The translations under genes and the position numbers were made by a program. Below the pieces are notes generated by a model. The model did not search any database and was not told the DNA's origin. It worked only from the letters and a program-made list of their open reading frames with translations. From assembly GCA_003218345.1 (NCBI GenBank), contig QHNF01000131.1, forward strand, positions 1 through 7,946: 7,946 nucleotides of DNA. Direction: 5' to 3'. Positions 5,162 through 7,946 of this stretch are shown in pieces (the stretch's first letter is position 1; the number at the start of each line of letters is the position of its first letter). This DNA comes from Verrucomicrobiota bacterium (GTDB taxonomy: Bacteria > Verrucomicrobiota > Verrucomicrobiia > Chthoniobacterales > UBA10450).

Positions 5162-6305
5162 GGTACTGGACAATTTACTCAGTGACGCGCTAATTAGCAG
5201 CGGGATGTTGCCGGTTGAACATAACGATCCAGTCAACGCTAGGATTCTCGCGATTTCCGAGGACAAGATCGAAGGCTTCGTGCGCGATCCCTTCGAGGAA
5301 ATCGCGAGACGCTCAGGCGTAGATGTCGATGCTGTGATGGCACGCATCGCCGCGATGCTGCGCGCGGGAACGATCCGCAGGGTCCGGCAAATGCTGCTGG
5401 CGACCAATTTGGCTGATGGCGCGCTCGTGGCGTGGAAGGTTCCTGAGAATAAGGTCGATGCCGCGTTCGACTGGATGTTTCAGCGCGATCCTTTTTCCGG
5501 ACACGTGGTACTGCGCTCAACCGAAACAGCGACCGCGGGATCGGATTACAAATTATGGACAACAGTAAAAGTGCCGCACGGATTTTCGCTGCAGGGTCAT
5601 TGCGAATTGCTGGCGAACAAAGTCGGTGCGGAACGTTTCCGGGTCATGCCAGCGAAAGGGATTTTTACTCTTGGCGTCGGCCACGTTCGTCGAAAAACGA
5701 TTGAGCCCGGCAGCAAAGCAGATCAGCCGGCAAAAATGATTCCGGTGCAAGTTGTCGATCTTAGCGAGCACGAATGGAAGATTCTGCTCGCACTCAAGCG
5801 AGAATTGGCTCCGGAGGAAATTCAGCGAACCCCGTGGACACGCCGCGCTGAAGAAGCGGGTGTTTCGCTTGATGAATTTTATCGCGTCGCCGAGCAGTTG
5901 AATGCGCGAAAGGTCATTGGGCGTTTTTCAACTTTTCTCGAACACGTCAAACCGTCGGCCGGTGGAGTTCGTGTCACGCGTTTCAATGCGCTGTTTCATT
6001 GGGCAGTGCCGCCCGGTCGCGAGATGGAAGTTGGCGGCGAAGTCGGTCGGCATCACATCCTCACTCATTGCTATTGGCGCGAAGCCGGCCCCGAATTTAA
6101 GAACGTCAACATCATGGCCGTAGCGCACGGCACGGATAAACAACTGCTCCTCGACCACAAAGCGGCGATCGATCAACATCTTCGCGCCAGCAGCATCCCA
6201 GTGGAATACACGAACGTTTTCTGGGGCGGACGCAGTGAGATCAAGCCATCGGAAATTTCGCCGCATGTCTACCGCGACTGGCTGGCGCAGCAGTTGAAAA
6301 GTTGA
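5160..6305 (+). CDS. Two-domain siroheme decarboxylase-like protein (AhbA/AhbB, NirD/L type)
   Basis: A 381-residue protein made of two consecutive AsnC/Lrp-like units, each a winged-helix segment plus an alpha/beta domain. In unit 1 the helix-turn-helix is about 26-80 (ARILAISEDKIEGF through GTIRRVRQMLL), followed by LVAWKVPENKVDAAF and GHVVLRS...YKLWTTVKV (114-137). In unit 2 the helix-turn-helix is about 202-258, followed by FNALFHWAVPP and LTHCYWREAGPEF...NIMAVAHG (301-324). VIRRF/HCY-type sequence of this kind belongs to siroheme decarboxylases (AhbA/AhbB and NirD/L/G/H), which convert siroheme to didecarboxysiroheme in heme or heme d1 synthesis. They are often mislabelled as Lrp regulators. 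The two units may be a fused A/B pair. No other heme gene is in the window. The ATG at 5160 overlaps the divergent gene's start; ATG 5205 is an alternative start. Confidence 0.72.
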   Translation: MVLDNLLSDALISSGMLPVEHNDPVNARILAISEDKIEGFVRDPFEEIARRSGVDVDAVMARIAAMLRAGTIRRVRQMLLATNLADGALVAWKVPENKVDAAFDWMFQRDPFSGHVVLRSTETATAGSDYKLWTTVKVPHGFSLQGHCELLANKVGAERFRVMPAKGIFTLGVGHVRRKTIEPGSKADQPAKMIPVQVVDLSEHEWKILLALKRELAPEEIQRTPWTRRAEEAGVSLDEFYRVAEQLNARKVIGRFSTFLEHVKPSAGGVRVTRFNALFHWAVPPGREMEVGGEVGRHHILTHCYWREAGPEFKNVNIMAVAHGTDKQLLLDHKAAIDQHLRASSIPVEYTNVFWGGRSEIKPSEISPHVYRDWLAQQLKS

Positions 6306-6310
6306 GAACG

Positions 6311-6937
6311 TTAAGAGTCGCGCGCGAACTGCGCGCGATAGGTCTGATCCAGGTTCCGCAAGAGAGCGATGGCAAATTTCTGACGATCAACTTGTCGATC
6401 TAACGCCATAGCCAGGGAAATTGCCCGGCTTTGGAGCTCTCTCGGAAAATCTGCGCAGGATTGATTCACATTGACGCCAATCCCGACGATAGCCAGATGC
6501 GTGGCTTTTTCCTGCGCGCGCATCTCCACGAGGACGCCAGCGACCTTGCGTCCCTCGATTTGGACGTCGTTGGGCAGTTTAATCGTTGGGCTGATGGAAA
6601 ATTCTTGTTGGATTGCGCCGGAAATAGCTTCGGCTGCCCACGCAGTCAGTCGTGGTGAACTCGCTATATCGATCCTCGGTCGCAAAAGGATCGAAAACCA
6701 AAGCCCTTTTCCCGCCGCTGATTCCCACCGCCTGCCGCGCTGACCGCGCCCGGCAGTTTGACGTTCGGCAAACAAAACCAGACCTTCCTTTGAATTTGCA
6801 GTCGCGCCTTGCAAGATCGCGTCGTTGGTTGAGCCAGTCTGCTCAAGCACGACCATCTCCCGGCCGATGACAGCATTGCGGAAGTGGGCTCGGAGTTCAT
6901 CAGCGCCCAATCGATCCAAAATCTCAGCCGGGAACAT
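6311..6937 (-). CDS. birA: Biotin-[acetyl-CoA-carboxylase] ligase (single catalytic domain)
   Basis: A 208-residue enzyme that makes biotinyl-AMP and transfers biotin to a lysine of carboxylase carrier protein. Visible are the substrate-side STND (36-39), the biotin/AMP loop TAGRGQRGRRW (61-71), KLPNDV (120-125; most members have KWPNDV), GRKVAGVLVE (129-138, with the conserved Lys131) and GIGVNVN (152-158). It lacks the N-terminal DNA-binding domain of Escherichia coli BirA, so it should not repress biotin genes. The C-terminal SH3-like domain is also missing, because the protein stops soon after the helix ending AQFARDS. Its ATG overlaps the 3' end of nadC by 14 bases, which points to co-transcription and coupling. 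GGAAA about 8 bases before the ATG is a weak ribosome site. The 3' end converges with the AhbA/B-like gene, five bases apart. Confidence 0.93.
   Translation of the reverse strand: MFPAEILDRLGADELRAHFRNAVIGREMVVLEQTGSTNDAILQGATANSKEGLVLFAERQTAGRGQRGRRWESAAGKGLWFSILLRPRIDIASSPRLTAWAAEAISGAIQQEFSISPTIKLPNDVQIEGRKVAGVLVEMRAQEKATHLAIVGIGVNVNQSCADFPRELQSRAISLAMALDRQVDRQKFAIALLRNLDQTYRAQFARDS
6318..6338. terminator. Perfect 8-bp hairpin at convergent gene ends
   Basis: TCGCGCGC (6318-6325) pairs with GCGCGCGA (6331-6338) around the 5-base loop GAACT. It begins 13 bases after the stop of the plus-strand AhbA/B-like gene and lies inside the last codons of the minus-strand biotin ligase gene. No T-run follows on either strand, so it would be an imperfect or bidirectional barrier to transcription rather than a standard intrinsic terminator. 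Confidence 0.45.
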
Positions 6938-7772
6938 GAGTCATTTCCAGCCCAATGTCGATCGCGCGCGCGTCGTTGGTTAGACCGCCGATGGAAATGT
7001 AATCGACTCCCGTGGCTGCGATGCGCTTTACATTTTTCAGCGTGATGCCGCCACTCGCTTCGAATTGGATATTGTTCCGTCGGAGGGCGACGGCCTCTCG
7101 AATCTGGGCGGAGGTCATATTGTCGAGAAGGATGACGTCTATACCGTCAATTTCGACAAAAGCGCGCGCCTGTTCCAAGTCATCAGCCTCCACCTCAATG
7201 CGGATGTCTGGTCGGTCTTGGCGAATCTGGCGAATTCGATCGGCAAATCTGGAAAGTCCCCCGAAGGTAGCCAAATGATTATCTTTTACGAGCACCATGT
7301 CGTACAAGCCAAAGCGATGATTAGCCCCGCCCCCAGCGACCACTGCAGCCTTTTCCAATGCGCGCAGCCCGGGCGTGGTTTTGCGGGTGTCCAGTATCTT
7401 CGCTGACTGGTTCCCAACGGCGTCGACAAATTGGCGCGTGATCGTTGCGATCCCGCAGAGACGTTGCAAAAAATTCAGCGCGACGCGTTCCGCCGTCAGG
7501 ATCGATCGCGCCAGCCCACGCAGTTCAATAATAACATCCGCCGCAACAACCTCCTCGCCATCGCGGCGAACGATCTGGATGTCTGTTGAAGGATCGACCT
7601 GCCGAAAGACTTCCGCCGCTGCTCCGGTGCCGGCGAGGATGGCTTTTTCACGTGCAACGATGCGGCCGGTCGTGTGCAGCGTGTCCGGCACGAAAAACTC
7701 AGTCGTGATATCGCCTTTTCCGATGTCTTCTTTGAGTCCGGCGGCGATCGGGTCGTAATGGTCAGGCTTCAT
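6924..7772 (-). CDS. nadC: Nicotinate-nucleotide pyrophosphorylase (quinolinate phosphoribosyltransferase)
   Basis: A 282-residue cytosolic enzyme that converts quinolinate and PRPP to nicotinate mononucleotide, CO2 and pyrophosphate in de novo NAD synthesis. Family landmarks are in order: KEDIGKGDITTE (14-25), ILTAERVALNFLQRL (91-105), the PRPP/quinolinate-binding DTRKTTPGLRALEK (128-141), GGGANHRFGLYDMVLVKDNH (147-166, with His152, Arg153 and Lys163), EVEADDLEQA (193-202), ILLDNM (214-219) and EASGGIT (238-244). Length is normal for the type II enzyme. The ATG at 7772 was chosen because family members start just ahead of the GLKEDI segment; a longer frame from 7847 would add 25 hydrophobic, signal-like residues with no counterpart in the family. 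The stop overlaps the biotin ligase start. It heads the nadC-birA operon. Confidence 0.95.
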   Translation of the reverse strand: MKPDHYDPIAAGLKEDIGKGDITTEFFVPDTLHTTGRIVAREKAILAGTGAAAEVFRQVDPSTDIQIVRRDGEEVVAADVIIELRGLARSILTAERVALNFLQRLCGIATITRQFVDAVGNQSAKILDTRKTTPGLRALEKAAVVAGGGANHRFGLYDMVLVKDNHLATFGGLSRFADRIRQIRQDRPDIRIEVEADDLEQARAFVEIDGIDVILLDNMTSAQIREAVALRRNNIQFEASGGITLKNVKRIAATGVDYISIGGLTNDARAIDIGLEMTHVPG

Positions 7773-7946
7773 GAGGCAGGCGAACAAGCACGATAAGAAA
7801 AACCCTGAAGCCGGCAATCTTACGATTGCGATTACTTTTAGGTTCAATCAGACGAAAAAAAGATTCGGGCAGCGCACGCTAAGGAGAAACACCGAATATA
7901 AGAAAACGTGCAACTACCCGAATCGCCTTAACCTATTAGATTCGAC
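7773..7946. other. Upstream region of nadC with inverted repeat
   Basis: No gene is supported in these 174 bases. An imperfect inverted repeat links GATTCGGGCAGCGCACG (7862-7878) with CGTGCAACTACCCGAATC (7907-7924). The arms match over GATTCGGG, then AG, then GCACG, with a 28-base loop. Within the loop, on the minus strand, TATATT (7900-7895) is a fair -10 candidate for nadC, but no convincing -35 precedes it. A plus-strand AAGGAG (7881-7886) is not followed by a usable reading frame. Confidence 0.4.

Noticed and set aside
5162..5407. Upstream extension of the COQ4-like gene to 279 residues
   Set aside because: The added part is antisense to the AhbA/B-like gene, Ser/Ile/Arg-rich and without family likeness.
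5160..6305. Transcriptional regulator of the Lrp/AsnC family
   Set aside because: Two tandem AsnC-like units and the HCYWRE...NIMAVAHG signature fit siroheme decarboxylases better than a single-unit regulator. A regulatory role is not excluded.
7773..7847. 25-residue hydrophobic N-terminal extension of NadC resembling a signal peptide
   Set aside because: NadC is cytosolic and family members start near the 7772 ATG. The extension is probably chance reading of the leader.
1..7946. CRISPR array, transposase, integrase, phage or toxin-antitoxin genes
   Set aside because: No regularly spaced repeats with spacers and no such protein motifs were found on either strand.

Overview
The window (7946 bases, moderately GC-rich) reads as chromosomal DNA of a free-living, probably soil-dwelling bacterium. 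Gene content, dense packing and short intergenic hairpin repeats would suit Verrucomicrobiota (Chthoniobacterales-like). That assignment is an impression from style, not a proof: there is no rRNA or other marker gene here.

Left part (1-2534) is an accessory-looking block of carbohydrate or surface-modification genes. It holds three separate P-loop-like sulfotransferases of the Sulfotransfer_2 type: one cut by the left edge on the minus strand, one on the plus strand, and one on the minus strand. The third overlaps a downstream gene for a glycosyltransferase-like protein with a VDD motif. The first two sulfotransferases diverge from a 208-base spacer that holds a REPIN-like pair of inverted hairpin repeats. 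A tRNA-Lys(UUU) gene on the minus strand (2627-2699) closes the block; its 3' end faces the sulfotransferase genes.

Right part (2811-7772) is housekeeping-like and very tightly packed. In order it holds a HAD-superfamily hydrolase (-), a small membrane-anchored Spy/CpxP-like protein (+) coupled to a hemolysin III/TrhA-type seven-helix protein (+), a membrane-anchored protein with a perfect COQ4 metal-site motif (-), a two-domain siroheme-decarboxylase-like protein of the AsnC/Lrp fold (+), and a minus-strand operon of nadC (quinolinate phosphoribosyltransferase) followed by a single-domain biotin-protein ligase. Transcription direction alternates. Tail-to-tail pairs are separated by only 2-5 bases. 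Both head-to-head pairs share a CATG in which the two start codons overlap.

Functional links that can be argued are sulfation plus glycosyl transfer on a common glycan (left), translational coupling of the Spy-like and TrhA-like membrane proteins, a possible tetrapyrrole or quinone decarboxylase pair (COQ4-like and AhbA/B-like), and cofactor supply (NAD and biotin) at the right end. No CRISPR array, transposase, integrase or phage gene was seen. The most unusual items are the COQ4-type motif beside a fused siroheme-decarboxylase-like gene, the two overlapping-start divergons, and the REPIN-like element.
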